Shown one piece after another: positions 22,617-34,600 of a stretch of DNA of 64,000 nucleotides. Below the pieces are notes generated by a model. That model saw only the letters and a list, made by a program, of their open reading frames with translations. It had not been told where the DNA came from and made no database searches. Source of the stretch: Choristoneura fumiferana (taxonomy: Eukaryota > Arthropoda > Insecta > Lepidoptera > Tortricidae); NCBI RefSeq assembly GCF_025370935.1, contig NC_133473.1:15800012-15864011 (forward strand), written 5' to 3'. Both the position numbers and the translations under genes were made by a program. The stretch's first letter is position 1; each line of letters opens with the position of its first letter.

Positions 22617-23381
22617 GTGGTGAACGTGTCGACTCGTCAAAGACCGGTGGGAGCTGAGAGGGTTCCGGTATATTTACCGTTTATAAAAGGGGTGACGGAT
22701 AAAATCGGACACTTGTTACGCCGAAGATATAGCATCAAGTCGATTTTCCGTCCTCATATGCAGCTCAGACAGTTGGTACGTTCGCCGAAGGATAAGGAGC
22801 CCCTGAGTGGCCCCGGGGTATATATGATTCCCTGTGCCTGTGGCAAGAGCTATATTGGAGAGACTGGACGAAACGTTTCCACAAGGGTATCGGAGCACAT
22901 ACGTAGTATGAGGAAACAGGACGACAAGGGGTCTGCTGTGGCCGAGCACTCAATGAACTCGGATTCGACGCACTATATCAGATTTGATAAGGTATCTGTA
23001 CTTGCGAGAGAGAAATTTTTAATTCCGCGGAAAGTGCGTGAAGCCATCGAGATTAGTCGTCGGCCGAATTTCAACGGGGATTGTGGTTGGACGGTACCTC
23101 CGAGTTGGAAAACGGTGTTAAATACTCGTGCTGCGTCATCGGTGTGTGTGAACGTACCTTTACAGAGCGATATTGTTAGTGTTGTGTGCTACCCTACATT
23201 TGACAGTTGTAATGATGATGAAAACGCGGGTAGTTGTGTGCCGGTGTCAGTTTCGTCGGGTAGTCGCGCGAGCAGAGCGGCGGCGCGCAGTGCGCGTGTT
23301 GCAGCAGCCGCTGAGTCGCGTTGCTCCGAAGACGAAGGGCTACGGATTAGCCCGAAACATGTCGAGCTAAACTCGATTTAA
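22617..23381 (+). pseudogene. Penelope-like GIY-YIG endonuclease domain (partial ORF)
   Basis: A 254-codon frame. Residues about 67-85 hold the GIY-YIG signature as GVYMIPC...SYIGETG, with the following Arg in TRVSEH and an EHS further on. Two cysteines (PCAC) sit between the GIY and YIG halves, as in Penelope elements. In the family this nuclease nicks target DNA for reverse transcription. The N-terminal RT domain is absent; the first ATG-like codon is simply the start of the open stretch. The last 69 residues are encoded by the terminal repeat and are Ser/Ala/Arg-rich. It is a transposon protein fragment, not a host nuclease. Confidence 0.75.
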
Positions 23382-23416
23382 GACGTGAGTTATCCGGGTC
23401 ATTATATTTAATATGA
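23171..23416 (+). repeat. Right arm of the Penelope-like inverted repeat
   Basis: Encodes the C-terminus of the GIY-YIG frame (stop at about 23379-23381) and then the hammerhead-like fold at 23326-23387. It is GC-rich compared with the surrounding LINE 3' UTR. Confidence 0.85.
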
Positions 23417-24741
23417 TATTATTATATTTGTTAGGGATAACCTTTTTTCATACTTTATGTAGAAATTAGTCTATGGCTGATTTCAAATGAAGAGTTTTTG
23501 TTTTTCTTACTTGTGTCAATGTCTTTTGCAAATATACATGTCGGTTACTTTTAAAATATAATCTTTTTCATTTAATGACTGGGTAAAGACTATTACAGCC
23601 TTTACAATATTTACACGCCAAAATATTAATTCCTTTAAACGTGTCAATATCCCAGGCAGAATAACTCGACAGAACCGGCGACTGCAAGCAGTGCCGCGGC
23701 GGTTGGCGCTGCTTGATAAAAAAAAACCCGCGCGTCTTGGGCCCTAGGCTTCATGAACGGCTACCCGCGGACTTAAAAATGAATGTTGGGATAAGACATG
23801 AGACATTTGGACGCACATTAAAAAAACTTCTTTTGGACAAGTCATTGTAAGTACTCTTTAAAAGAGTACAGTGGAATTTTATGTTGACATTTGCATTTCA
23901 TTTTTATTTTTATTTCATTTTTTTATGTAAGTACCTTGTTTCTGTACTCTTGTTTTGTTCGGTTGAAAATTTTCACAGTTTTGTGAACAAATTTTTAATT
24001 TTATATTTAATTTTATTGCCTTGACATTTTAGTAATTTTATTATTTGTTTAATTTATTGTTCATATAGGTACGTATTTCATAAATTTGACATAGATTCAT
24101 ATTCCTGTTTTTACCTTTAATTATTATTATTATTTAATTTTACCCTAATTTGACATTGTGAATTCTATTTACTTATATTTTTTGTATACATTAGACGATC
24201 CTTTTGTGTTATAATTACCTGACATGTGTTTATAATGTATTTTTCATCACACTTACTCGTAAACAGTGTCGAAACATGCAGGCTACCTTGGTTGCAACCC
24301 CCCAAATAAAACCCTCGGCCTTAATGTGCTTGTCATGAAACCCGTGGTCGGTAAATGAGTCATTGCCCGTACAAATTTTCTTGTCATGAAGCCCAAGGTC
24401 GGTAAATGAGTCAGTGCCCGTAGCCCGCAGGCCGCACCGTAGGCCGCAGCCTAAGGTATCGCCAATATTTGGAATATATTCGCCATTTCGCCAATATTTC
24501 TTCGACTTCGGGCTTCTAATAGACTCTCGTTCGTAATTCCTTATTAACCGCCCTTAAATAAGTATATATATATATAAGTATAGAAGTAATAAATAAATCT
24601 ATCTATCTATCTAATCAGGATCGGTATCGGTATTATACGGGCCGGGAAAGAGTGTCACCCGTCACAAACGCTACACACTATTTACTATAGCAACACACAA
24701 GCATGCAATGACCACGGGTGACACTATTTACGGCCACGGAT

Positions 24742-25355
24742 AATACTGGTATGGAAATACCGACCTGATATTTCGTGTACACGCCCCAAGCAGCTTAGAT
24801 CCTAAATGCCCCGCAATACTTTATTTTTTTTATCTACACCCATATAGTAAATCCTCAATTATGCGTTTAAAAACCATAGGTAATGACCAGCATTACGACA
24901 TTGGATTCTATTATGAACACAGCTTTATCGTAATGCAGCAGCAGGTAGTCGCGAGCGTAACTCGTGGGGCAGACATACCTACCTAGTTCTCGTTAATGCA
25001 GGTCATTCTCAATGGTTCTTGAACACATGATAGAGGATTTAATATATGGATATAGATAAAATATTGTATGCAATTGTACGTAATTAGGCCTTAAAACACT
25101 CATGTGACCCCATTATGAAACACGGCTACGCCTCGTTTCATAAACCCACACTCATGTTTTAAGGACCCCTATTACGATACAGTTGCATAAAATAGTATGA
25201 ACTCTGAATTTTTGACCTGTTTTGACCTTTACTTTTATCTTCTATCTCACAGTGTAAGCTTCTTGACACGCCCATACAAACTGGTGTTAAACTGACAAGT
25301 TTCTATGGGCGGGCGTGTACACGAAATATCAAGTCGGTATTTCCATGTCGGTATT
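24742..25355. mobile_element. 0.6-kb inverted-repeat element upstream of TMEM184C
   Basis: About 44 bp at 24742-24785 (TATGGAAATACCGACCTGAT, GTGTACACGCC) is inverted at 25312-25355 with two or three mismatches. The interior carries a smaller inverted pair around 25090-25160 (GGCCTTAAAACACTCATGTG). The right end is about 280 bp from the TMEM184C start codon. The same element is repeated at about 42910-43530. Confidence 0.65.
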
Positions 25356-25634
25356 GTACGGCGACTTTGTTGTGTCACTGTCACTGTCAGTCAGTCAGTC
25401 GAGTCAAGTCGATGCGATACTTTAGCTTTTATTACCTACGTAAATTAATTAAAATTTTGTAAATCAGTCTACCCACACGATTTCTTATTTTATTGTTTAC
25501 TAAATTGATTTATATTATTTTAATCTAACTTACCAATTAGCTCGGAAATCGTGTGTTTCCAATGAAACAGGCATATAATATGGTGTGAAGTTGAATTTGT
25601 TTACGTTATTAGTTATGTAAAATAATAAAATAAG

Positions 25635-28600
25635 ATGTGTTCTTACTCGGTTTTGTCTTTCTTTAGTAAATGGCGGTTATGGATTAGACCGCTACTGATA
25701 GCTCTGTACGTAATACTTATTATTGTATTGGTGCCAATTTTGATAGCTCACTCCATTAGCAATGGATTCAGTAGTTTGGACCAGGTATCTTTGGTGGGAG
25801 GTGGCTTTGTTCTCCTGGCTCTTCCGATCTCAATATGGCAGATAATTCAACATGTAGTACACTACACAAAGCCTTCTCTACAGAAGCATATTATAAGGTG
25901 AGTCTTAAATGTAAGTATAATAATTAATAACTATATACAGGATGTTTATGTCAAAGGTTCAGTGATTCCTTTCACAAAAAATTCTAGTCCTTGTTGTAGA
26001 GAATAAATGGGTAGAGAATATGCTTCAATATTGTGATTGAATAGAGCATCAATTTTAATTTGCTTAATAGCAATTACCTAATTATGTTGCAATCACATTT
26101 TTGAGATATTAGTTTTTGTGTTTGTTTAAAATGTTTACTTTGATCATATCACATATCATTTAATTTTTCCTCAGAATACTATGGATGGTCCCAATATATG
26201 CTCTAAATGCATGGCTAGGTTTAGAGTTTCCAGAACAATCCATCTATATGGATTCCCTGAGAGAATGTTATGAAGCTTATGTCATTTATAACTTCATGAA
26301 GTACTTACTGAACTATCTCAATGAGGACCAGGACTTGGAAGCTGTGTTGGAGACAAAGCCACAGGTTTATCACATATTTCCGCTGTGCTGTCTCACTCCT
26401 TGGGAAATGGGAAGGTAAAATACTGTTTAATTTTTTATAATACTAACTTTATCCCATGACAAAGCTTATGAGGAAAACTTTATTGTTGATGATTAATGCA
26501 ATGAGTGTGTGTTAAAAACTATTCATGAATTTTTTACTCAAAAACAAGTGAAAAACATTTTTGAATTGTTTACAGTGAATTTGTCCATAACTGCAAACAT
26601 GGCATCCTCCAATACACAGTGGTGCGACCAGTCACAACTGTCATCTCCATGATTTGTGAACTGTGTGGTGTGTATGGTGAGAGTGACTTCAATCCTAGAA
26701 TGGCCTTCCCATACATGATAGCTATAAACAACTTATCGCAGTTTGTGGCCATGTACTGCCTTGTTCTCTTCTACCGGGCCAACAGAGTGGAACTTAAGCC
26801 TATGAAGCCAATTGGAAAGTTTTTGTGCATAAAAGCTGTGGTGTTCTTCTCTTTCTTGTAAGTTTTATTTTTATTTTCAATAACAGTGAAATAAAGTTTT
26901 TTTCTGGTTTTGAGTGGCTCTTAAATATGCCTTCATATTTTACCTGGAAGCTATAATAGATCATGGGGACCTAGTGAAAAAGGGGTTAATTCTGCAGAAG
27001 TTGAACAGCTGATTTCGACTTAAACCTCTTTACACATAAAATAGAAAATAGCTATGTAATTTCTGCAGACTTAACCCCCTTTTCACTAGGGTCCCATTAC
27101 TATTTAGCTAATTGTGACAAATTATTAATTAATTGTTTTTTACAGCCAAGGTGTTATTATTAATATTTTGGTATTCTGTGGAGTTATATCAACAATATTT
27201 ATAACACCAAACAATCCAGGAGATCCTAAAATTATATCATCACAACTTCAGGTAAATAACCATGTAAACTTTGGTAAAGCTTGGACCTAAAATATCAGAT
27301 GATTCTTTATTAATGTAATTCAGACAATGTAGAAGACATACATATTCATCTAATTTTATTCCATCAATTTGTTACTCACCTTGCATGTGTGATATTCTCA
27401 TAATTCATGTACTAAATTAATTAAAAAAAAACTTGGTCACATTTGACACTACTCATATCATTCAATTGTATGTATTAGACAAAACTTAAAAAAATGAGAA
27501 CATATCTAGTCTAGTTATGTTTTTAATAGATTTTCATCACACTTGCTCAATGGCCTCAATTTTTCCTGAGGAAGTTATGACTTTAGTTTTAAAAAGTAAG
27601 TAGATACGTCATTTCAGACTAAAGTCAGCCAACGTTTTATCTACATCTTTAAAACTTAGATAAAACCCAATTTTACACCATAATTTTTTTTCCATGCATC
27701 ATGAAACATCATTATTTTTATATTTTAAATTTATATCAAATTGTTTTGCAATCATTTTAGTAAATATTTTTTTGCATGTTGGAATAGTTAGCTTAGCATT
27801 ATCTATGGTAGACGGCTCGAAAAAAGTGACAATCTACTACGCAATTCGAAAATAGAAGTTCGTATAATTTTGCTGATGCAAAATATATTTAATTTAGTAC
27901 GAGAGTGAGAGGGACGGTACGATGCGAACTTCGATTTTAGAATTTTGTTGTAGCCCCCTGTATTGGCGGGTAGCCATTATTTTATTCAGTTTTTTTCTTA
28001 GCGTCTTCCTTTTGCCGAGCTGTGAAGTGTTGTATCATTGTGTGTATCACGGGCTGTAAGGGGATTACAGACTCGAGTCATTAAGAGCTAATAGACGCGC
28101 GTTAGTATTACCCTTCTTACGCCCCTTAATGCACAATGTACTATTGTTGCGAAATCCCTTGTTTTTACGTATCCAAAGAAAGCCTTGTAAAGTGACGGCG
28201 ACATCTTTGTTGTGGTTGTCCATGCTGATTCTTTTATCAATGTTTAAATTAGTGATTGCTTGTCTCCAGGACTTCCTGATCTGCATCGAGATGTTCCTAG
28301 CGGCGATCGCGCACCACTACAGCTTCTCGTATAAACCTTTCGTGTCGCGACACGAGCACGAGTCGTCGCCGTCGTGCCTCGGCTCGTTCCTTGCCATGTG
28401 GGACGTGTCCGATGTCAAACGGGACATATCCGAGCACCTCGGCGTTGTTGGTACGTTACTATAGCTATACTCCGTGCCGGCTTTAGAGGGGACGACGGAC
28501 GACCGGGGCGGCTGCCTAAGGCGCCTTAGCGCTGCGCGCAAAAGCTCAATTTAACCGCTTAATTTGGAAACTACCTATTTTTATCGATTTAAAGGAATAC

Positions 28601-31600
28601 TGGTGTTTGATAACTATATCCTCCTATATAGTAATGAATGCGAATGCAAATGCAGCATCATCATTATCCCAACCTATATACGTCCCACTGCTGGGCACAG
28701 GCCTCCTCTCAGAACTTATTTATATATTCCAGCTCTTTCTTTCACATTTCACGAATGACTTCCATCTTTTTCTTAACCTAACTAAAGAAAGAGATGGAAT
28801 ATGTTCGTGACGTAATAAAGATCAAGTTTCTTGTTTCAAACGGATGTTCGGCGTTCAACCTCCAGTGTTGTATTTGTATATTTATAAGCTCCTTGGTCAC
28901 GACGTGCATCTAGATGGCCATGCCGAAACGTGAAAAATCCGGCCAAGAGCGTGTCGGACACGCCCAAGATAGGGTTCCGTAGCCATTACGAAAAAAAATT
29001 ATAAAACAATTAAAACACTTACTACAGTCTTATAATCTATTACCAGAAAAAGAGCGTATCTTCACGGCACTTACGTCCTTTTCTTGAGAAGCGCAGTTTT
29101 TCGGCAATAACTCAAAAACGGTATATCCGATTATGATGAAACCAATTTTCGTAGAAAGTTTTTATTAAGCGTTACCTTTCCATATTTTTCGGATATTTTT
29201 GGACAAACGGTTTACAAGATAGAGGGGGGGGGGGGGGACGACACAATGTTTGCTACTTTGGGAGCGATTATTTCCGGAAATCTTCACTTAATCAAAAAAG
29301 TTTTTGAGAAACCTTACTATCTTTTCAAAAGAGCTGTCGAACTATGTGCCAAACGTTGATGCGAGTTAAAAGAAAATTCTGTGTGTCTGTCTGAGGCACC
29401 GTAGCTCTTAAACGAGTGGACCGATTTGAATGCGGCTTTTTTTATTTTTAAAGCTGGTTTTCTAGCGATGGATCTTAGACATGTTTTATCAAAATCGGTT
29501 CAGTCGTTTCAAGATCATTAGCTCTTTTGTTCGCTGCGGTAGGAATCTTAGACGCATAATGGGTATTTACTTTACTTTCAAACATTTTTGGGACCTAAAA
29601 TTTGAAACACCCATGTATGCTATATAACTTTGCAAAATTATGGAATTCTCGGCCTGATGCTGCAGCCAGGATATCCAGAACACTAATAGTTACACTCTTG
29701 ATACAACTATAGCAGATGTATCGTGTTTGGATTCTTTTTGATCAGTATTTTGTTTGTGGTATTAAGGTTCTTTTGGTGAAAGCAGCGGCGGTGATAGAAA
29801 AAGACGTGTTCTCTCAATCTTGGTTTAATTTCAACTAACTCGTACGTAAAGCATTCGACATACCGGCCACCAAAACGAATAGTTTTTAATTAAATTTTAC
29901 AATTTTCAATATATTAACATGCAATTAATTATTCAAACAATGGGCACAGTATGTATCGGAGTATATTATTACGATTTAAATTCACAATCTCAAAGTTAGT
30001 ACCACGTAAATTTTTAATATCATGCATCACACTTTAAGTCATATTCGTTCCACCATTCGGCTTCTTTATTGTATATCTTTAGGAAGCAGTATTATTTTAG
30101 ATAAAGGCCTTTTCAGTTCATGGTTTCCTTTGCATTGCACAGTGACTACTCTTACAAGACTGTCTGCTCCAGGATGAAGGTGTTTTATTCTTCCTAGCAG
30201 CCATTTTGTTGGAGGCATAAGCTCGTCTTTTATTATCACTACATCTCCAATAGAGGGCGAAGGAACTGTCACTTGCCATTTATATCGCTGTTGTAGTGTA
30301 TTGAGATATTCGGTTTGCCATCTATGCCAAAAATCCTGTGTCATCTTCTGTATGAGCTGCCATCGTGTTAGAAGGCCAACTTGTTTATGCTCGTATGTTG
30401 CATCAGGGACACCTATTAAGGGTTCACCCACTAAAAAATGCCCAGGTGTCAATGGCAGTACTGTTGTGTTGTCCATAAGACACAGAGGACGGGAATTAAG
30501 GCACGCCTCTATCTGTGCCAGTAAAGTAGCCATTTCTTCGTATGTGAGTTTGGTATCTTTATTCACTCTGGCCAAGTGTTTCTTCGCCGACTGTACCCCG
30601 GCTTCCCATAAACCTCCGTGTGATGGCATTTTTGGGGGTATGAAATGCCAAGTAGTTCCATCATTGGCCAACAGTTCTGCTACTTCTTGTGCTACATTAT
30701 TTTTTCCACTAAGAAATAAGTCTTTAAGGTCTTTTGCAGCTCCAACGAAGTTAGTACCGTTATCACTCCACAGATGTTGGCAATGGCCTCTGCGCGCCAC
30801 AAACCTTCTAAAGGCCGCTATAAATGCCTGGGAAGTCAAGTCTGTCACGGCTTCCAAATGTATTGCACGGGTCGACATACATACAAACAAGCATATATAT
30901 CCTTTTGTCGCCTGGTGACCACGACCTTTAGATGTTCTGATTGCTATTGGACCAGCGTAATCAACTCCGCTGTTTAAAAATGCTCGATGCTGATTAACTC
31001 TGACTGATGGTAACTGGCCCATGAATTGGTGTTTAACTTTAGCCTTATCCACAAGACAAGTTCTGCAATTATGGATACATTTTCTGATAGCTGATTTAAG
31101 CCCAATAACCCAGTACTTGCTTCGTATATACGTCATCATTAATTGATTCCAACCATGAAGAGTCTTCGTATGGGCTTCATTGATGATTAATTTAGTTAAA
31201 TACTGATTGCCAGGAATAATGAGTGGATGTTTAGTACTTTCAGATATTGAAGCATTATGAAGTCGTCCTTTCACTCTTAGCAGCCCTTTCTCATCCAAGA
31301 ATGGTGAAAGTGTGATAAGAGAACTTCTTTTCTTGACTTGTCCCTTTTTCTTTAGTTCTTCAATTTCTTGTCCGTAAACTAAATTTTGGTAAAATCGTAT
31401 GCATTCTTCTTCTACTTTATCCAGTTCATTAGGTGTTAAGTGTCTTTCTCTCGTTTTATTGTCTTTTTTCAGCATTCTCCTACAATATGCCAAAACTCGT
31501 TTCATTCTTGACATAGTCGAAAACCTTTCCCAGATCGGTTTTTCTTCCAAAACTAAATTATGTGTACATTTCAGTTCCAATTCAGTCTGTGGTATGTCCG

Positions 31601-34600
31601 TGCTCTCATATATTATTTCTTGCTTCAGCCAGACGGGTCCATTCCACCAAATATTACATGCCTCTAGGTCGCTTGCTCTAATGCCTCTAGTAGCGATATC
31701 TGCTGGGTTGTCGGCTGATTGAACATGTCTCCACTGATTATTATCTATCACTCGTGTGATTTCTGCCGTCCTGTTCGCCACAAATGTTCGCCAACGATTG
31801 GGTGTTGATTGCAACCACGATAACACGACCATCGAATCAGTCCAAACAAATATTTTATTTTTATGAATTCCTAAAAGCTCTGCAACATCATGGATAAGCT
31901 CTGCTAGCAATGCTGCAGCACACAGTTCTAGCTTAGGGACTGATATTTGTTTCAGCGGTGCAACCTTTGTTCTGGATGCTATCATCGTCACGTGTACTCC
32001 ATCATTGTTAACTACTCTGAGGTAAGTGACGGCTGCATATGCTTGGGTTGATGCATCCGCGAAACCATGTAGTTGCACATCTTCATTTGGGCTTCGTGTT
32101 GTTTTTAACCATCGTGGAATCTTAATGTTTCGTAAGTATATCAGTTCATCTCTATAAGCTATCCATTCTTCGCACAAATTTGACGGTAGCTCATCATCCC
32201 ATTCTAAGTTGCAAAGCCACAACTTCTGGATCAATACTTTAGCGATGACGACTACTGGTGATAGCCATCCGAACGGGTCGAATAGCCGAGCCACGTCTGA
32301 CAGAATGGATCTCTTCGAAATCGGCCTCTTCATTTTAGGTAAGTCAACTGTTGTTACAAATGCATCATCCTTCCTGTTCCATGTCAATCCGAGAATCCTT
32401 ATTATTTTATCTAGCTTTATATCTATAGCATCTTTGGTAGTACCTTCTTGTTTTAAAAATTCTAGAACTTCTTCGGAGTTACTCGACCACTTTTGCATTT
32501 GAAAACCTCCCTTCTTCAATATTTGTCTGATTTCATCACACATTTTCTTCGTTTTCTTTATGTTTTCGTCTCCCACCATTAAGTCATCCATATAAAATGA
32601 GTTTTTAATGATCGGCGCTGTATCAGGATAGTCTTTTGCTTCATCATCGGCCAGTTGATTTAAGGTACGCACTGCTAAATAAGGTGCTGCAGCCGTACCA
32701 AAAGTTACAGTTGTGAGATTGTAACTGCTGAGTTCTTCGTTAGGATTATCGCGCCATACGATGCGTTGCAAATGTGTATGCTCTTTTGTCATCTTAATCA
32801 TCCTGTACATTTTTACGATGTCACCCACCACGCATATTTTATGTTGTCGCCAAGTCACAATCAAACTCCGGAGATCTGGTTGCAAGACGGGTCCAACCAT
32901 CATGGTGTCGTTTAGCGAATGACCATTCGAGCCCTTTGCAGACGCATCATAGACCACTCGAACTTTGCTAGTGTCTTTGTCCTCGCGAATCACAGCTAGG
33001 TGAGGTAAGTATACTGATTTGCTACATTCTTGAGGTTCTGACTTTTTTAAGTGACCCATTTCTTTGTATTCATCGATCACTTTTGTGTATTCAGTTTTTA
33101 ACTTCTCTGATTTCTCAAACTTGTTCTCTAAATGCATAAATCTTTTGATAGCTTGTAGCTTCGTCTCTCCGCACAGCTTTACAGTTTCTTCTATGTTTTG
33201 TCTTAACGGTAGGTGTACTATATATCTCCCCTCTTCATCTCTTGTAGTTGTATTTGTATAAATTTTCTCACAATTTTCTTCTTCTTTTGTCAATATCTTC
33301 TTCTTTTTGTACACATCAGTTTCGATTTCCCAGAATCTTCTTAATAAATCATTGTCTTCTGTCACCATACTAGTTACATGCAGTGCAATTACATTGTGTT
33401 CTTCGTTCTTGTTTTCTTTCTCTATTTGACCTGACAATATCCACCCCAAACTTGATTTCTGTGCAACAATACCATCTGTCAATTTGACCAGCCCATCTTC
33501 AATAATCTTGCAGAATACATCCGCGCCGAGCAAGATGTCAATCTTTCCCGGTGTGTTGTAGGTAGGGTCAGCCAATTGTAATTTTTGGATCTGAGAGCAT
33601 TCCATCGCAATGTGCTTCGAGGGCAAACGTGTAGATATAGTCTTCAAAACGTAAGCATTCACCCGCATCTCATTTGTTTTAAATCGCGATGAAACTGTGA
33701 GGTCAACGATGTGTTTTATTGCTATCTGTGTTCCTTCTCCCACTCCAGAGACTACACCTTTGATATGAGTTCTTGTTAATCCTAATAATTGAACTACTCT
33801 CTCTGATATAAATGAAGCCTCTGATCCCTGGTCAATCAAAGCACGAAGTATGTGTGCAGCACCATCACTCGATTTAACTTCTACTTGTGCCGTGGCTAAA
33901 AGCACTTGATGACCGGGTTGTTCTTTGGAAAAGTGTGCGGTTACTACTTTTTGTTCTGGTACTGGTTCTGGAGGTATTTGTGCCTCTTGTTCTTGAAGTA
34001 TGTCTTTCACTTGATGTAGAAGAGAGTGGTGTCTTTTTCTGCAAATTCGGCACGACGTTCTCTGTTTACATTTGAATACGCTGTGAAATGGTATAAGGCA
34101 GTTGAAACACAAGCGATTCTTTTTCACGAAATCTTGTCTTTGTTCTACTGGTTGGCTTGTAAATTCTTTGCAGCTGAATATATAATGTTCACCTTTGCAA
34201 TAGGTACACGAAGGGCGTGGGGTTATGCTGGCATGGAAAGCTCGATTAGGGTTGTCTTCACTATCATCAGCTACGATATGGAAAGTTTTGTGTGTTTGTG
34301 TCTTTTCTCTTGAAGTTCCGGTGGCAGGTGCAACTAACTCCAATGTTCGAAATTTGGCTTCAAGAAACTTTTTTAAATCTTTCCATTTAGGCATTTCATC
34401 GCAGCTGTCTTTATGTGCATTTTTCTCCCAGTCCAGCAAAGACTCCGAGTCCAATTTTTGTCCCACTAGAAATATAATTACAGGATCCAAGAATCAGTAC
34501 TCACGCTTAAATTGTTCAAACTATTGAGACATTCGGTCGTCGTGTCTAATAATGTTTTAATTTGGCTTGCGGACTGGTTAATTATTTTCTTTTGTCCAAA

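Larger units (their letters stand above)
22333..23416 (+). mobile_element. Penelope-like retroelement with 246-bp inverted terminal repeats, 5'-truncated
   Basis: The arms 22333-22578 and 23171-23416 are reverse complements over about 246 bp, with no difference noticed. The plus-strand frame between them encodes a GIY-YIG endonuclease (next entry), the diagnostic C-terminal domain of Penelope-like elements. Reverse transcriptase is missing, so the copy is 5'-truncated. Inverted arrangement of the terminal repeats is known for this class. The frame runs on into the right arm, so the left arm shows the same peptide on the opposite strand. The identical arms suggest a recent insertion. Confidence 0.8.
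21200..24613 (+). mobile_element. Jockey-like LINE carrying nested copia and Penelope insertions
   Basis: Pieces of one non-LTR element lie in order on the plus strand. A reverse transcriptase core has the catalytic FADD motif (about 21276-21290). An LREWFAANGLIMNVTK segment with FLGFEIDTGLTWKEHV follows at 21825-22154. Next comes the post-RT segment with QKRALRTIAG and SCRDQFKKLGY (22123-22308), then a C-terminal LPADLK-type remnant at about 23745-23850. An AT-rich 3' UTR ends in TCTA repeats (24597-24613). A copia fragment interrupts between the first and second pieces and a Penelope-like element between the third and fourth. Frameshifts and stops make it inactive. Confidence 0.65.
28451..29750 (+). 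other. Left part of TMEM184C intron 5
   Basis: Repeat-rich. It has a SINE fragment on the minus strand (28654-28714), a partial family C MITE (28722-28901), a dispersed GGGTTCCGTAGCC-type repeat (about 28930-29250), a G homopolymer of about 15 at 29224, and LINE-like tail wording ACCGATTTGAATGCGG...AAAATCGGTTCAG (29370-29520). No exon-like sequence. Confidence 0.55.

Noticed and set aside
22617..23381. Host GIY-YIG nuclease gene
   Set aside because: No introns, flanked by identical inverted repeats, and the C-terminus is encoded by the repeat; it is a Penelope-like fragment.
30301..30918. 205-codon plus-strand frame inside the BEL element
   Set aside because: Shadow of the integrase-coding strand.
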